This document shows, in pieces, positions 51,081 through 61,190 of a DNA stretch of 64,000 nucleotides (the first letter of the stretch is position 1; each line of letters begins with the position of its first letter). Under the pieces are notes generated by a model. It ran no database searches. It saw nothing but the letters and a program-made list of their open reading frames with translations, and was not told where the DNA came from. The DNA is from Paenarthrobacter nitroguajacolicus (GTDB taxonomy: Bacteria > Actinomycetota > Actinomycetes > Actinomycetales > Micrococcaceae), in contig NZ_JAQPPK010000010.1 in assembly GCF_029952445.1 (NCBI RefSeq), positions 62,001 to 126,000 on the forward strand, given 5' to 3'. The position numbers and the translations under genes were made by a program.

Positions 51081-52274
51081 TCAGGCCAACGCCCGCTCGC
51101 CCTGGATCCGGGCGGGTATGGCAACCGCAACCTCCGTCACCACGCTCCTGTTCCGCGCCGACTCCTCGACGGCGGCCAGCACCCGCTGGACCTGCAGCCC
51201 GTCATCGAACGACGGCGACGGCGCCTCGCCGGAGCGAACGGCGAGTAGGAAGTCGCGAACCTGATGCGTGAACGTGTGCTCCCAGCCGATGATGTGCCCC
51301 TGTGGCCACCACGCCGCAGTGTAAGGATGCTCGGGCTCGTTCACCAGGATCCGCCGGAAGCCCTGCTCCCGCACCGGAAGCGTTGCGTCCAGGAAACCGA
51401 GTTCATTCAGGTTCTCCAGATCAAACGTCAAAGACCCCAGCGATCCATAGATCTCAATCTTCAGAGAGTTCTTCTGCCCCGTGGCCACTCGTGACGCTTC
51501 CACCGACGCGCTGAGGCCGCCGGTCATCCCTAAAGTCGCCCACGCGGCGTCGTCGACTGTCACCTTCTCCAGCCCAGCGGCACCGGGGCGTTCGGTGACA
51601 AAGGTCCGCAGCGTCCCCGTCACCTCGGTGACGGTTTGGCCCGTGAGGTGCTGGACCTGGTCGATGGCGTGCGAAGCGATGTCGCCAAGCGCCCCAGACC
51701 CGGCGGTTTCCTTGCGGAGCCGCCAACTCATGGGGGTTTCGACGTCGGACAGCCAGTCCTGCAGGTACGCGGCACGGACGTGCCGGACAGTTCCCAAACG
51801 GCCCTCCGCAATCAATTCACGCGCCAAGACGAGCGCCGGGACGCGGCGGTAGTTGAACCCGACCATCGACTGCACCCCCTGGTCACGCGCCGAAGCCGCT
51901 GCTGAAGCCATCAACTCAGCCTCGCCCAGGGTGTTGGCCAGCGGTTTCTCCACCAGAACGTGCTTGCCCGCCTCAAGCGCCGCAACTGCGATCTCCGCGT
52001 GCATCCATCCCGGAGCGCAGATGTCCACGATGTCGATGTCGTCCCGCGTGATCACGGACCGCCAATCGGTGGCGGATTCGGCCCAGCCGTACTTCCTCGC
52101 GGCAGATGCCACCGCTACGGCGTCCCGGCCAACAAGAACCTTCTGCTCGAAGGCCGGGACGTCGAAGAAGCTGGCCACATTCCGCCACGCGTTGGAGTGG
52201 GCCTTACCCATGAAGGCGTAACCGATCGCGGCTACACCCAACGGACGGCCGGCGGGCTGAGGGATAGCGGTCAT
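51081..52274 (-). CDS. Gfo/Idh/MocA family oxidoreductase (second)
   Basis: 397 aa. Starts with [16 protein letters not shown], the N-terminal Rossmann loop, then LVEKPLANT with the EKP motif and a [17 protein letters not shown] stretch with the active-site His. Oxidises or epimerises a sugar or inositol. Its ATG overlaps the ThuA stop by 4 nt. Last gene of the sugar operon. Confidence 0.86.
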   Translation of the reverse strand: MTAIPQPAGRPLGVAAIGYAFMGKAHSNAWRNVASFFDVPAFEQKVLVGRDAVAVASAARKYGWAESATDWRSVITRDDIDIVDICAPGWMHAEIAVAALEAGKHVLVEKPLANTLGEAELMASAAASARDQGVQSMVGFNYRRVPALVLARELIAEGRLGTVRHVRAAYLQDWLSDVETPMSWRLRKETAGSGALGDIASHAIDQVQHLTGQTVTEVTGTLRTFVTERPGAAGLEKVTVDDAAWATLGMTGGLSASVEASRVATGQKNSLKIEIYGSLGSLTFDLENLNELGFLDATLPVREQGFRRILVNEPEHPYTAAWWPQGHIIGWEHTFTHQVRDFLLAVRSGEAPSPSFDDGLQVQRVLAAVEESARNRSVVTEVAVAIPARIQGERALA

Positions 52275-53020
52275 CGTGCCTCGAACCAACCCCGGGCAGG
52301 ATTGGAAACCTCCGGCGCTTCGCGGAAGACGCCGGGCTGGGCCACCCAACCCACACCGTTGGCGATGACCTTCTGGATCTGCGCCTGGTGGTACACCGGG
52401 TATTCCTGGTCGCCGGGGCTGAAGTAGAAGATCCGGCCCTTGCCGCGCGAGAACGTCACGCCTGAACGGAACACCTCTCCCCCGGAAAATGAGCTGATGA
52501 AGATCAGGTCATCGGGCTCCGGAATGTCGAACAGTTCCCCGTACATTTCCTGCTGCGGAATCACGATCGGGCTTTCAATACCCGCCGCGATCGGGTGCGA
52601 CGGCTTGACCGTCCACACCAACTCCCTCTCGCCTTCGTTGCGCCACTTCAGCGAGCACGTGGTCCCCAGCAAGCGAGTAAAGATCTTGGCGAAGTGCCCC
52701 GAGTGGAGGACCACCAACCCCATGCCACCGAGCACATGCCGCTGCACCCGCTCAACCACTTCGTCAGAGACTTCCTCATGCGCAATATGGCCCCACCAGA
52801 GCAGCACGTCGGTCTGCGCCAGGACCTCTTCGGACAGGCCGTGCTCCGGATCAGCCAAAGTAGCTGTGGTGATCTCAGAGTCCGGGTAGAAGCCGCGCAG
52901 CCCTGCGGCGATGGCGCCGTGGATCCCTTCGGGGTACATCTCGCCGATGGTTGCGGGCTCGTTCCGGGCCTCGTGGACGCCTTCGTTCCAGACAACAATC
53001 TTCAATTTCGTATCAGTCAT
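52271..53020 (-). CDS. ThuA domain protein
   Basis: 249 aa, trehalose-utilisation A-type glutamine-amidotransferase-like fold. [28 protein letters not shown] and [12 protein letters not shown] are family landmarks. Known members act with Gfo/Idh dehydrogenases in sugar catabolism. Sits between two such genes, overlapping the downstream one by 4 nt. Confidence 0.84.
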   Translation of the reverse strand: MTDTKLKIVVWNEGVHEARNEPATIGEMYPEGIHGAIAAGLRGFYPDSEITTATLADPEHGLSEEVLAQTDVLLWWGHIAHEEVSDEVVERVQRHVLGGMGLVVLHSGHFAKIFTRLLGTTCSLKWRNEGERELVWTVKPSHPIAAGIESPIVIPQQEMYGELFDIPEPDDLIFISSFSGGEVFRSGVTFSRGKGRIFYFSPGDQEYPVYHQAQIQKVIANGVGWVAQPGVFREAPEVSNPARGWFEAR

Positions 53021-54124
53021 TTAGAGCACCACTTCACGTTGTTCAAGGGCGGATTTGTAGCAAGCATCGAGCACCAGGGCACGGCTCAGGGCGAGCGAGC
53101 CATCGTGGCTTCCCCACACGGTCTCACCGCCGCGGACGGCGGCAACAAAGTCGTCGACGACGGCCTGGTGGGCTCGCCCGGGTTCGGCCACCACCTCGAA
53201 GTCGGCGTTTTCGCCGTCCTTCTCGGTGAAGACGTGAACGTCCGCTACCGGGTTCTCGGAGGCGCCGACCGAGCGCAAGTCCGCACCGCCGTCGGTCCCG
53301 TAAACGGTGAAGTCCATCAGGTCCCGCTCGTCGCGGTACGTGGCCCATCCGGCTTCCAGGATCAGCGTCCCGCCGCCTTCCAAGCGGATGAACGCAGAGG
53401 CGAAGTCTTCCACTTCAAACTTGTGGCTCGCGCTTGAGGCCGTGTAGCGGGCGTTGCCGCCGAGCCCGCGCGGGCCAAGTTCGGAGTGGGTCGACGCCGA
53501 GACGGCCAGGACTTTCGGCTCGCCGAGGAGGTGCAGCGAGTAATCCAGGACGTGCACCCCGATGTCAGCCAACGGTCCGCCGCCGGCGAGCGCCGGGTTG
53601 GTGAACCAGCTGCCGAGCATCGGAATGCCCTGCCTCCTCAGCCACGACGCCTTGGCGTAGTACGGACGGCCCAGCGTGCCGGCGTCGATCACTTCCTTGA
53701 GCGCCTGGATGTCCCCGCGGCGGCGGTGGTTGAACGCGACGTCGAGAACGCGCCCCGCCTTGCGGGCGGCGTCCACCATTTGTTGACCTTCGACGGCGTT
53801 GCGCGCCAACGGCTTTTCGCTCAGCACATGGAGGCCTCGCTCAAGCGAAGCAACCGCGATGGGCGCGTGCAGGAAGGTCGGCACGGCGACGCTGACGGCG
53901 TCGAGGTCTTCGAGCTCGATCATGTCCTCCCAGCGGGCGAACGCGTGCGGGATGCTGAACTCCTCCTTCAACTGGGCAAGGAGGTCAGCTTCCATACCGG
54001 CGACGGCGACAATCTCGACGCCGTCGATGTTGCTGTACGCCTTGAGGTGCTGCTGGCCGGCCCAACCGATGCCCACAACTCCCACCTTGAGGGTTGTGGA
54101 CGGGGCCTGCTGCTGAATGCTCAC
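53021..54124 (-). CDS. Gfo/Idh/MocA family oxidoreductase (first)
   Basis: 367 aa. GVVGIGWAGQQHLKAY starts the NAD-binding domain; LSEKPLARN has the EKP motif; GGGPLADIGVHVLDYSLHLL the active-site His. GTG 54124 has AGGA 7 nt upstream. Immediately upstream of the ThuA gene, downstream of the ABC permeases. Confidence 0.86.
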   Translation of the reverse strand: MSIQQQAPSTTLKVGVVGIGWAGQQHLKAYSNIDGVEIVAVAGMEADLLAQLKEEFSIPHAFARWEDMIELEDLDAVSVAVPTFLHAPIAVASLERGLHVLSEKPLARNAVEGQQMVDAARKAGRVLDVAFNHRRRGDIQALKEVIDAGTLGRPYYAKASWLRRQGIPMLGSWFTNPALAGGGPLADIGVHVLDYSLHLLGEPKVLAVSASTHSELGPRGLGGNARYTASSASHKFEVEDFASAFIRLEGGGTLILEAGWATYRDERDLMDFTVYGTDGGADLRSVGASENPVADVHVFTEKDGENADFEVVAEPGRAHQAVVDDFVAAVRGGETVWGSHDGSLALSRALVLDACYKSALEQREVVL

Positions 54125-54162
54125 GTTGGTTCCTGTTCTTTCTGGGGTTACTAGGTTTGGGG

Positions 54163-55062
54163 TTAGCCCTTGACCGCACCGGCCGTCATGCCCGAAACGA
54201 TGCGTTTCTGGCACAGCAGCACGAGGATCACGAGCGGGACGGTGATGATCACCGACGCGGCGCTTATGGTGCCGAGGGGTTGGTCGAACTCGCTGGTTCC
54301 GCTGAAGAACGCAATCGCGACAGGCACAGGTCGGGCTTCCGGCGAGGTGGTCAGCGTGACGGCCAGGAGGAATTCGTTCCAGACCGAGATGAACACCAGG
54401 ATCGCGGTCGTCGCCAGGCCGGGAACCGCCAGCGGAAGGATGACTTTGCGGAACGCGGTGAACGGCGTAGCGCCATCCATGTACGCGGATTCCTCGAGCT
54501 CCCGCGGGATCTCTTTGAAGAACGACGTCAGCGTGTAGATCGCCAGCGGCAATGCGAACGTCAGCTTCGGGATGATGAGGCCAAGCAAGGTGTCGTACAG
54601 CCCGATTTCGCGCCAGATGGAGAACATCGGGGCAGCAATCGCGATGGCCGGGAACGTGGTCACCGAGAGGATCAGCGTCAGGATCATCGCCTTGCGGCGC
54701 ATCTTCAGCCTGGCCAGCGCATAAGCGGCGAAGGACGCGAACACCAGCGCCACTGTTGTAGTTACGACGGCGATAATCACCGAGTTGCGCAAGGCCAGGA
54801 GGAACTCGGGGTTCTGGAAGACCACGGCGTAGTTTTCAAGGGTCGGCTGGCTCGGGAAGAGCTCGCCTTGGGACAGGCTCGCGCCCTTCTTAAGGGACGT
54901 GTTGACCAGCCAGTAGAACGGGATGAGCGAGAAGCCCATGACGGCCACCACGAACACCCACACCAAGGGGTGCAGTTTCGATTCCCCACGCAAGCGACGC
55001 TTCGGCGCCTTGCCCGCGGTGGCGAGTGCCGGCGTCGTGCGTTCTGCAGTCAGCGTGCTCAT
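54163..55062 (-). CDS. Carbohydrate ABC transporter permease (MalG type)
   Basis: 299 aa, six helices; the EAA loop reads EESAYMDGATPFTAFRKVILPL. ATG 55062 overlaps the upstream permease stop by 4 nt. Works with the second permease and a shared ATPase, not in this window. Confidence 0.87.
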   Translation of the reverse strand: MSTLTAERTTPALATAGKAPKRRLRGESKLHPLVWVFVVAVMGFSLIPFYWLVNTSLKKGASLSQGELFPSQPTLENYAVVFQNPEFLLALRNSVIIAVVTTTVALVFASFAAYALARLKMRRKAMILTLILSVTTFPAIAIAAPMFSIWREIGLYDTLLGLIIPKLTFALPLAIYTLTSFFKEIPRELEESAYMDGATPFTAFRKVILPLAVPGLATTAILVFISVWNEFLLAVTLTTSPEARPVPVAIAFFSGTSEFDQPLGTISAASVIITVPLVILVLLCQKRIVSGMTAGAVKG

Positions 55063-56000
55063 TGTTCCTCCTTCGCGACGTCGCGGATGTTGCCGCCGGC
55101 GAAGCGGACATAGATGACCGAGACCACCATGACGGTGAGGAAGGTCAGGATGGACAGCGCCGACCCTTCGCCCACCAGCCGGTTTTCGCGCAGTTGGGTG
55201 TAGGCGAGCATGGACATGGACTCGGTGCCGTTGGCGCCGCGGGTGAGGACGAACGGCAGGTCGAAGACGCGGAGGGCATCCATGGTGCGGAAGATCGCGG
55301 CGAGGACGATTGCTGGACGCAGGAGCGGCAGAGTGATGTTCACGAAGGTCTGCCATTTGCTGGCGCCGTCGAGTTCCGCGGCCTCGTACGTTTCGGCGGA
55401 GATGACCTGCAGGCCGGCCAGGATGATGAGCGCCGCGAACGGTGTAGTCTTCCAGACGTCGGCCATGACGATCACGGCCATCGCGTAGCCATGCTCGCCG
55501 AGCCAGACGACGTCGCCGCCCGGAAGCCCCAGGGTGGAGAGGACGTTGGTGACCAGGCCCATGTTGGGCTGGAACATCGTTTGCCAGGTGATGGCGCTGA
55601 CCACGGTGATGATCGCGTACGGCAGCAGAACCACGGTGCGCAGGACCGCGCGGCCCTTGAATGCGAGGTTGAGCAGCAAGGCCATAGCTGTGCCGAGGAT
55701 GAGTTCCAGGGTGACCGAGAGGCCTGCGAAGAGGAACGTCTGGCCGAACGCCGCCCACCACTCTCGGCTTGCGAGGGCGTTGATGTAGTTTTCCAGGCCG
55801 ACAAAACGGGACAGGCCGGCGGTACGGACGCTGTACTGGTTCAGGGAAAGCCAGATCGCGTAGCCAATGGGGACTGCTGCGACCAGCGCCATGATGACCA
55901 GTGACGGGGCGGTCATGCGGAACGCGAGCTTGCGTTCGGCGCGATCGCGGCCGCTTGTCTTCGCTGGGCCGCGGCTTGGCGAGATTGTTCTGGTGGCCAT
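55059..56000 (-). CDS. Carbohydrate ABC transporter permease (MalF type)
   Basis: 313 aa; N-terminal helix, then five more; EAA loop EAAELDGASKWQTFVNITLPLL. Two bases separate it from the binding-protein stop. No msiK-like ATPase is linked, as is usual for actinobacteria that share one. Confidence 0.87.
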   Translation of the reverse strand: MATRTISPSRGPAKTSGRDRAERKLAFRMTAPSLVIMALVAAVPIGYAIWLSLNQYSVRTAGLSRFVGLENYINALASREWWAAFGQTFLFAGLSVTLELILGTAMALLLNLAFKGRAVLRTVVLLPYAIITVVSAITWQTMFQPNMGLVTNVLSTLGLPGGDVVWLGEHGYAMAVIVMADVWKTTPFAALIILAGLQVISAETYEAAELDGASKWQTFVNITLPLLRPAIVLAAIFRTMDALRVFDLPFVLTRGANGTESMSMLAYTQLRENRLVGEGSALSILTFLTVMVVSVIYVRFAGGNIRDVAKEEQ

Positions 56001-56002
56001 GG

Positions 56003-57310
56003 TTAGAAGCTCGCCTTGGCGGTGGTGATTTCGTCAGCCATCTTCTTCACGGCGTCCTCGGTGGAGGTGGTGCCGGAGAGGACGGCGTAGACGTTCTTGT
56101 AGATCGCCTGCGAGATCTGCGGGTAGACCGGGGAGATCGGGCGCGGCTTGGCACCCTTCACCGAGGCGAGGAGTTCCGTGGCAAACGGCATCTTCTGCAG
56201 TACCGCGGCGTCAGAGTAGGCAGCTTCGTTGACCGGGGCCTGCGAGTAGTCCATGGCCACGTGCTTCTGCCACTCCGGGGTGGTGGCGAAGTCGATGAAC
56301 GCGACAGCCCCGGCCTGGTTGGTGGAGTGGGCCGAGATCGCGAGGTTCCAGCCGCCGAGCACGCCGGAGGCCTTGCCGCCTTCCCATGCCGGCAGGGGCG
56401 CCACGCCGAAGCTGGACGCCAGCGGTGTCGCGTTCAGCAACCGGTACACGTGCGGCCAGTTGCGCTGGTATCCGAAGTCGCCGGATTCGTAGGCGAGGCG
56501 GGCCGGATCCTCGTTGTAGGTGAGGACGGCGCGGTCGGCTGAGCCGTTCTTCAGGCCGTCGCTCATGAAGTTGAGGACCTCGCGGGTTTCCTTGGAGTCG
56601 ATTTTGACCTCGCCCTGGTCGTTGAGGACTTCGCCGCCTGCGCTGTAGAGCATTTCGAGGAAGTTCACCGTGAGGCCCTCGTACTGCTTGCCCTGGTAGA
56701 CGTAGCCGTCGCCGGGAGCTTTGGCGGCTTCTGCGTAGAGCTGCTGCCAGGTCTCGGGCTTGGCTACTTTGTCCTTCTGGTAGTAGATCAATCCAGCGTT
56801 GGTGAAGAACGGCGAGGCCCAGTACTTGTCCTGGTACTTGGTGGTCTCCACAGTGGAGGGAATGAGCCGGTCCTTGTTGGCTTCCACCAGCTTGGTCTGG
56901 TCCAGCAGCCAGCCCTGGGAGGCGAACTCCGAGGTCCAGATGACGTCCGTGAGGAAGAGGTCGCACTCGGTGGACTTGCCCTCGAGCCGCTGCACGATCT
57001 GCGTCCGGGCTTCATCCGTGGTGGCGCCGATCTCGGTGTACTTGGCCGTGACCTTGCCGTTTGCCTTGGTGAACGCTTCCGCCGTGCCCTTGTAGATGCC
57101 GCTCGCGTCCTTGACGCCGCAGATGTTCACGGCGCCGCTGGCATTAGCGCCCGACGCCGGATCGGCAGCTGCCGCTTGTTCGGCACCTTGGGGTGCTGCT
57201 CCCCCGCCGCATGCGCTGAGGAGGAGGGCTGTGGCTATGGCGGTCGCTGCGAGGGCTTTGCGGTTTGTTGCTTTGTTCTGGAGCGGAGAAGCAGGTCGGT
57301 TCAAGTCCAC
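56003..57310 (-). CDS. Sugar ABC transporter substrate-binding lipoprotein
   Basis: 435 aa. A lipobox (LLLSACGG) after a hydrophobic signal, then a type 1 extracellular solute-binding fold (VTAKYTEIGATTDEART, LIYYQKDKVAKPETWQQLYA). GTG 57310 has AAAGGAG upstream. Two operators 106-165 bases upstream match the adjacent LacI protein. Confidence 0.87.
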   Translation of the reverse strand: MDLNRPASPLQNKATNRKALAATAIATALLLSACGGGAAPQGAEQAAAADPASGANASGAVNICGVKDASGIYKGTAEAFTKANGKVTAKYTEIGATTDEARTQIVQRLEGKSTECDLFLTDVIWTSEFASQGWLLDQTKLVEANKDRLIPSTVETTKYQDKYWASPFFTNAGLIYYQKDKVAKPETWQQLYAEAAKAPGDGYVYQGKQYEGLTVNFLEMLYSAGGEVLNDQGEVKIDSKETREVLNFMSDGLKNGSADRAVLTYNEDPARLAYESGDFGYQRNWPHVYRLLNATPLASSFGVAPLPAWEGGKASGVLGGWNLAISAHSTNQAGAVAFIDFATTPEWQKHVAMDYSQAPVNEAAYSDAAVLQKMPFATELLASVKGAKPRPISPVYPQISQAIYKNVYAVLSGTTSTEDAVKKMADEITTAKASF

Positions 57311-57415
57311 GAGTGGCTCCTTTGGTGACTGTGGGGATGGGTGGCGTTCAGTGCGCGTTTTTTGGCTGTCCCGCGTTCTGAAGGTGGCTTCTTTGCCGGT
57401 ATTTCTTGCGATCTA

Positions 57416-57429
57416 TGGAATCGATTCCA
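57416..57429. promoter_or_regulatory. LacI operator 1 of the sugar ABC operon
   Basis: TGGAATCGATTCCA, a perfect 14-base palindrome, 106 bases upstream of the binding-protein start. Confidence 0.82.
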
Positions 57430-57461
57430 AATGTGTTCCAAAAAAATCGGCCTCATGGCCG

Positions 57462-57475
57462 TGGAATCGATTCCA
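57462..57475. promoter_or_regulatory. LacI operator 2 of the sugar ABC operon
   Basis: A second identical TGGAATCGATTCCA, 46 bases from the first, just beyond the LacI gene stop. Two sites allow looping or cooperative repression. Confidence 0.82.
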
Positions 57476-57515
57476 AAGTAGTTTGTCAGTGGTGACTCGG
57501 GGCTGTCAACCCTTT

Positions 57516-58511
57516 TTATTTGGTGGAGTCTCTGATGACGAGTTCGTGCGGAAGGAAGGTCCGGCCCTTGCGATGGGAGCCCTCGACGGTCATCCGTTCG
57601 AGGAGTTCAGCGAAGGCTACGCGCCCCATTTCGTAGGCCGGCTGCCGGACCGTGGTCAGCTCCGGGACGCACATTTCTGCTTGGGCAGAGTCATCGAAAC
57701 CTGCGACTGCGACGTCGTTTGGTACACGTAGGCCGGCGTCCGTGAGCTCGCGGACACACCCTGCGGCGACTACGTCGGTCCCGCAGAAGACGGCGTCCGG
57801 AAGGTCTTTTCCTTCGAGGAGCTTCTTGGCGAGGCTACGGCCAGCATGGAATCCGAAATTGCCTTCACCAAGCAGGACCTGATCTGATTCCAAGCCCGCT
57901 TCCGCGAGTGCCTGGCGAAAGCCTTCCTCACGCAGCCGGCCTGAGCGGGCACCCCTGTGGGCGAGCATGGCCAGCTTCTTGGCGCCCGTGTCGATTAGGT
58001 GTTTGGTGATGTCGTAGGCGGCCTGACGGTCATCGATGGACACTCCAAATGCCGCCTCGGCGTCGACGATTTCACAGACCTGAATGACGCTGAGTTGCTC
58101 CGCGACTGTGTTGACGTCCTCGTCCGGCATGGTTGGGGAGAAGATCACCAGCCCGTCCACGGACCCGTTTCGGAGCATGTCGACGAGTTGCTGTTCGCGG
58201 TCACGGTCTCCGTCGGTGGCTGCGATAAGGCTGACGTAGCCGTTGTCTGCGGCCGCGTCTCCGACGCCTCGGAAGACTTCGCTGATGACCAGGGAGTCCA
58301 GGTTTTTGGCAAGGGCGAGCACGCGCATGGTTCTGTCTCTACGGAGATCCCTCGCCGAAGCAAGAGGGCGGTAGCTGAGCTCCTTGATGGCGGCGTTGAC
58401 CTTCTCCTTGGCCGAGGCGCTGACCGCCGAGCTCCCGTTCAAGACACGCGACACCGTCCCTACGGACACACCCGCAGTCCTGGCGACATCCTGAACTGTC
58501 GCTCGAGCCAT
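57516..58511 (-). CDS. LacI family transcriptional regulator
   Basis: 331 aa. HTH at residues 1-30 (ATVQDVARTAGVSVGTVSRVLNG), then a ribose-binding-like effector domain with DLPDAVFCGTDVVAAGC. ATG 58511 with AAGGAC upstream. It precedes the ABC operon on the same strand, and two perfect TGGAATCGATTCCA sites lie between the two. Confidence 0.9.
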   Translation of the reverse strand: MARATVQDVARTAGVSVGTVSRVLNGSSAVSASAKEKVNAAIKELSYRPLASARDLRRDRTMRVLALAKNLDSLVISEVFRGVGDAAADNGYVSLIAATDGDRDREQQLVDMLRNGSVDGLVIFSPTMPDEDVNTVAEQLSVIQVCEIVDAEAAFGVSIDDRQAAYDITKHLIDTGAKKLAMLAHRGARSGRLREEGFRQALAEAGLESDQVLLGEGNFGFHAGRSLAKKLLEGKDLPDAVFCGTDVVAAGCVRELTDAGLRVPNDVAVAGFDDSAQAEMCVPELTTVRQPAYEMGRVAFAELLERMTVEGSHRKGRTFLPHELVIRDSTK

Positions 58512-59336
58512 TCGTTTGTCCTTCCGCGAGCAGTGAGATGGTCCTTGCGGCCGCGTCACTGCCGTGCCCACTCTAGCGACTTCCGGCTCCGGGAGCCATT
58601 GGTGATGCGCGCAGATATCATTACGTGAAAGCACATACTCTGCATTCCGGGCCCGTCTCTTATTGCTGCATTCCTATTCAATCGAAACGTGCTCCATCCA
58701 ATCATTCAGTCAATTGGGCCGTCCGCGGTCAATGTACCGGAGTAATCCCCATATCCGTTCGAGAAGCCGCACACTGGAGGGGATCAGGATATGTGGTACT
58801 CCCATCAAATGACGCCTCCCTGCCGCCGTCAACGACGTCTCAAAAGGTTGGACTCCGGAGCCAAGGGCCCGCCAGGGCTAAGGCGCGGGTAACATTCCCG
58901 AATTCCCTCGTACCGGGGCCTCAAGTAGGTAGTAACTTATACGCGTGCATCCGAACATGTTAGTCGGTCCAACCTACAGTGGTTGGGTGCAGCGGGGCTT
59001 GTAAGGCCGGCGCTGGTTAGCATTTGCGTAACTTCATTGGTTGGAGGGATTCGCATTTCCCGTGATCCACTGGCACTTCATCGCGAGCTCTTCGGGCAAG
59101 GCCATCAGGATGAGGACGTTAGCTCCCTGGCACGTTTGGTCGCACACAGGCGTATCAGTGTGAACAGTGGGTAGGGCAAGGGAACAAGAAGCGGCGCAGG
59201 TCACACGCTTCCCGACGGCAATCGCGGACGCTCTAGGTGTGTTTCGCTCAGTCGAATCTGCTCGCGCACGCAACCGAGTTGCACTTAAAACACAACAAAT
59301 TGTGTATCTGAAGCCTGTTGGGAATACCTTGGGGAC
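58512..59336. other. Gene-poor region before the accessory genes
   Basis: About 820 bases without a supported gene. ORFs here give low-complexity or Cys-rich translations in competing frames with no ribosome sites. Base composition is lower in G+C than on either side. A palindrome (ACACAA-n4-TTGTGT at 59290-59305) lies 31 bases before the next gene, a candidate operator. Confidence 0.4.
59290..59305. promoter_or_regulatory. Palindrome upstream of the two-gene unit
   Basis: ACACAA and TTGTGT are inverted 6-mers separated by 4 bases. Position suits an operator of the 59337 gene. Confidence 0.35.
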
Positions 59337-59774
59337 GTGGCCTCATCAAATGCTTCCGTCGGAAGACAAACACCAGCTGGAATCTTGTTCGATCCAAGCG
59401 GAACAGTTCCGGCCTACTTGTCGAGAACTGACCATCGCCGCTTGGCATCTGGGGCAAGGAATAAATGGGCTGTACGTCCGCCGGAAGAATACGGCGTATT
59501 TGTCACATCGCATGTGGAGAGCTACCTATGCTCTAACGAGCACAACTGGGGATTAGGCGTGGGATTCGTGACTCTGGGGACCAACGGAGAGCGGGTAGCT
59601 AAATTTCCTAGAGCGGCAAATGCCAATGATGAGCGGCACGGCTACCCGGTATCGGCACGGGACCGAAAGAGAGAATTTGAACACAGGCCCCCACCGGAGC
59701 TCACCTCACGGTGGCGGGATCAGGGTCTCATTTCTAATCTCGATAAGGCCCGTATTGATAAGGGGAAAGTGTGA
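59337..59774 (+). CDS. Hypothetical protein, first of a two-gene unit
   Basis: 145 aa, soluble, rich in Arg, Glu and Asn. Not recognised. GTG 59337 is the likely start although the ribosome site is weak; a longer competing frame (59167-59556) looks less coding-like. Its TGA shares a base with the ATG of the next gene (TGATG), which supports translational coupling. Confidence 0.4.
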   Translation: MASSNASVGRQTPAGILFDPSGTVPAYLSRTDHRRLASGARNKWAVRPPEEYGVFVTSHVESYLCSNEHNWGLGVGFVTLGTNGERVAKFPRAANANDERHGYPVSARDRKREFEHRPPPELTSRWRDQGLISNLDKARIDKGKV

Positions 59775-60832
59775 TGCGGCACGTTTCCGCCTTCTTCAAC
59801 GAGCCGAACGCCTTAGACGTCTTCGCCTATCGGGGATTCTTGTTCGTATTGACTTTCAACGGACGTATACTTCAATACGACGTCGCCGAGCTCGCCAGGC
59901 AGATGCAAAGCGAAGCGGAAGAGTCCGGGCTCGCCATAGCTTATGGGCTGTTCTCTAGCAAGGGCATCGGAGCGTGGCCAGAGATGAAAACAGCCTGGCA
60001 ATCCTTCCACCTGTCGGAACAAAGACTGAAGATCACACCGATTCCGATGGCACGTTCGCGTTTCGTCATTGAAGCCTCAGCGCATCTCGATATGCGTGTA
60101 TTTTACAACCAAATGTTCTTGGCAACCGATACGGGCACGATACGCATACCGCTTGGACCGCGAGGAACGCTCCCCGAAGACAGAGAGGATATCGAGCTGC
60201 TAGTTGACAAACCGACTGAATCCTTGAGCACAGGCCTTGGAGCGGTCGGGGCATCGCTGGGGGACGAGGGACTGGCGGTTTTCACAAATGTAGGCAGCAA
60301 AGGGAAAAGTTCTCTAATTCGTCTAGACATTCGCTCACTGAGGAGCAGTATAGGTTGGGGAAACACGGTGAATCACCCGACGCATGATTCCTACGAAGTC
60401 CTGCCAAGCGAAGTTGCTGAAAGCAAGTCGGGACGTAGAACGTTGGTCGGCGTCCGAGCCCCTGCCGAGGTCGCCACCGACAGCGAAACGCTTGACGAAG
60501 ACTCATACGCGGTCTGGGAATCTGGCCGCCTTCTCGTCGGAAACATGTCAGGAGTAGATTCCCACGGACGCTTTACTGGACGTCGTCGATCACTTACCTA
60601 CTCTTCCGACGGCAGCCCGTTGTTGTGGCTAGGCGCGACTGGCAATAGGTGCATCGTCACAGAAACGCCAACTCGGGTCGAAGTTATGCGCGGAGAGGAA
60701 AGTACCGTGCTGTTTGAGGGACCAACGGCGTCCATCAGGACATTTCCTTCGTCTCAGCGCTACAGGAGGCTCATTGCATCCACAGTTGAAGGCGGCTTCC
60801 TTCTAAGCGCCGCATTCCCGACCCCTGCCTAG
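59774..60832 (+). CDS. Hypothetical protein, second of a two-gene unit
   Basis: 352 aa, no signal or membrane helix. The pattern of strands (FLFVLTFNGRILQYDVAEL, MRVFYNQMFLATDTGTIRIPL, SLTYSSDGSPLLWLGATGNRC, VEVMRGEESTVLFEG) resembles a beta-propeller or sensor-like fold but no family is recognised. GGGGAAAG lies 8 nt before ATG 59774. It converges on the minus-strand unit below. Confidence 0.65.
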   Translation: MRHVSAFFNEPNALDVFAYRGFLFVLTFNGRILQYDVAELARQMQSEAEESGLAIAYGLFSSKGIGAWPEMKTAWQSFHLSEQRLKITPIPMARSRFVIEASAHLDMRVFYNQMFLATDTGTIRIPLGPRGTLPEDREDIELLVDKPTESLSTGLGAVGASLGDEGLAVFTNVGSKGKSSLIRLDIRSLRSSIGWGNTVNHPTHDSYEVLPSEVAESKSGRRTLVGVRAPAEVATDSETLDEDSYAVWESGRLLVGNMSGVDSHGRFTGRRRSLTYSSDGSPLLWLGATGNRCIVTETPTRVEVMRGEESTVLFEGPTASIRTFPSSQRYRRLIASTVEGGFLLSAAFPTPA

Positions 60833-60846
60833 CCACTAGCTGAGGC

Positions 60847-61104
60847 TCATTTCAAAGCGTATGTCCTGCCGTCTGCTGAGCTTACGCGGGAGAACTGAGT
60901 GCGGCTAGCAACTGACAGAACCGTTAGCGCCACGTCAGTATTGAACGAGGCGAAGATATAAACGCGAACCACCGATAGCAACACTAGCGCCGCCGAGGCA
61001 ACAAGGGCCAAATGCACCTGAAGGAATCGGGAAGCACCCTTAAGCTCCTCCAGCGCTGTCGTTACAACGCCGTTCGTCGTTCGCTCATCCGACGATCTTG
61101 ACAC
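60847..61104 (-). CDS. Small membrane protein of the accessory unit
   Basis: About 85 aa from GTG 61104 (a TTG at 61146 would add 14). One clear hydrophobic helix (VHLALVASAALVLLSVVRVYIF) and a second weaker one. Begins 87 bases after the next gene upstream ends; no homologue recognised. Confidence 0.4.
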   Translation of the reverse strand: MSRSSDERTTNGVVTTALEELKGASRFLQVHLALVASAALVLLSVVRVYIFASFNTDVALTVLSVASRTQFSRVSSADGRTYALK

Positions 61105-61190
61105 AAACCAGGTCCTATCGACGTGCCCGCCACTATCCTCAAGCAATAGAGCTCCGCATTCGTGTTGCGGAGCCCTATTGTCATCACAAG

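Noticed and set aside
59167..59556. 129-aa frame as an alternative to the 59337 gene
   Set aside because: Less coding-like, no ribosome site and no coupling to the next gene, unlike the 59337 frame with its TGATG junction.
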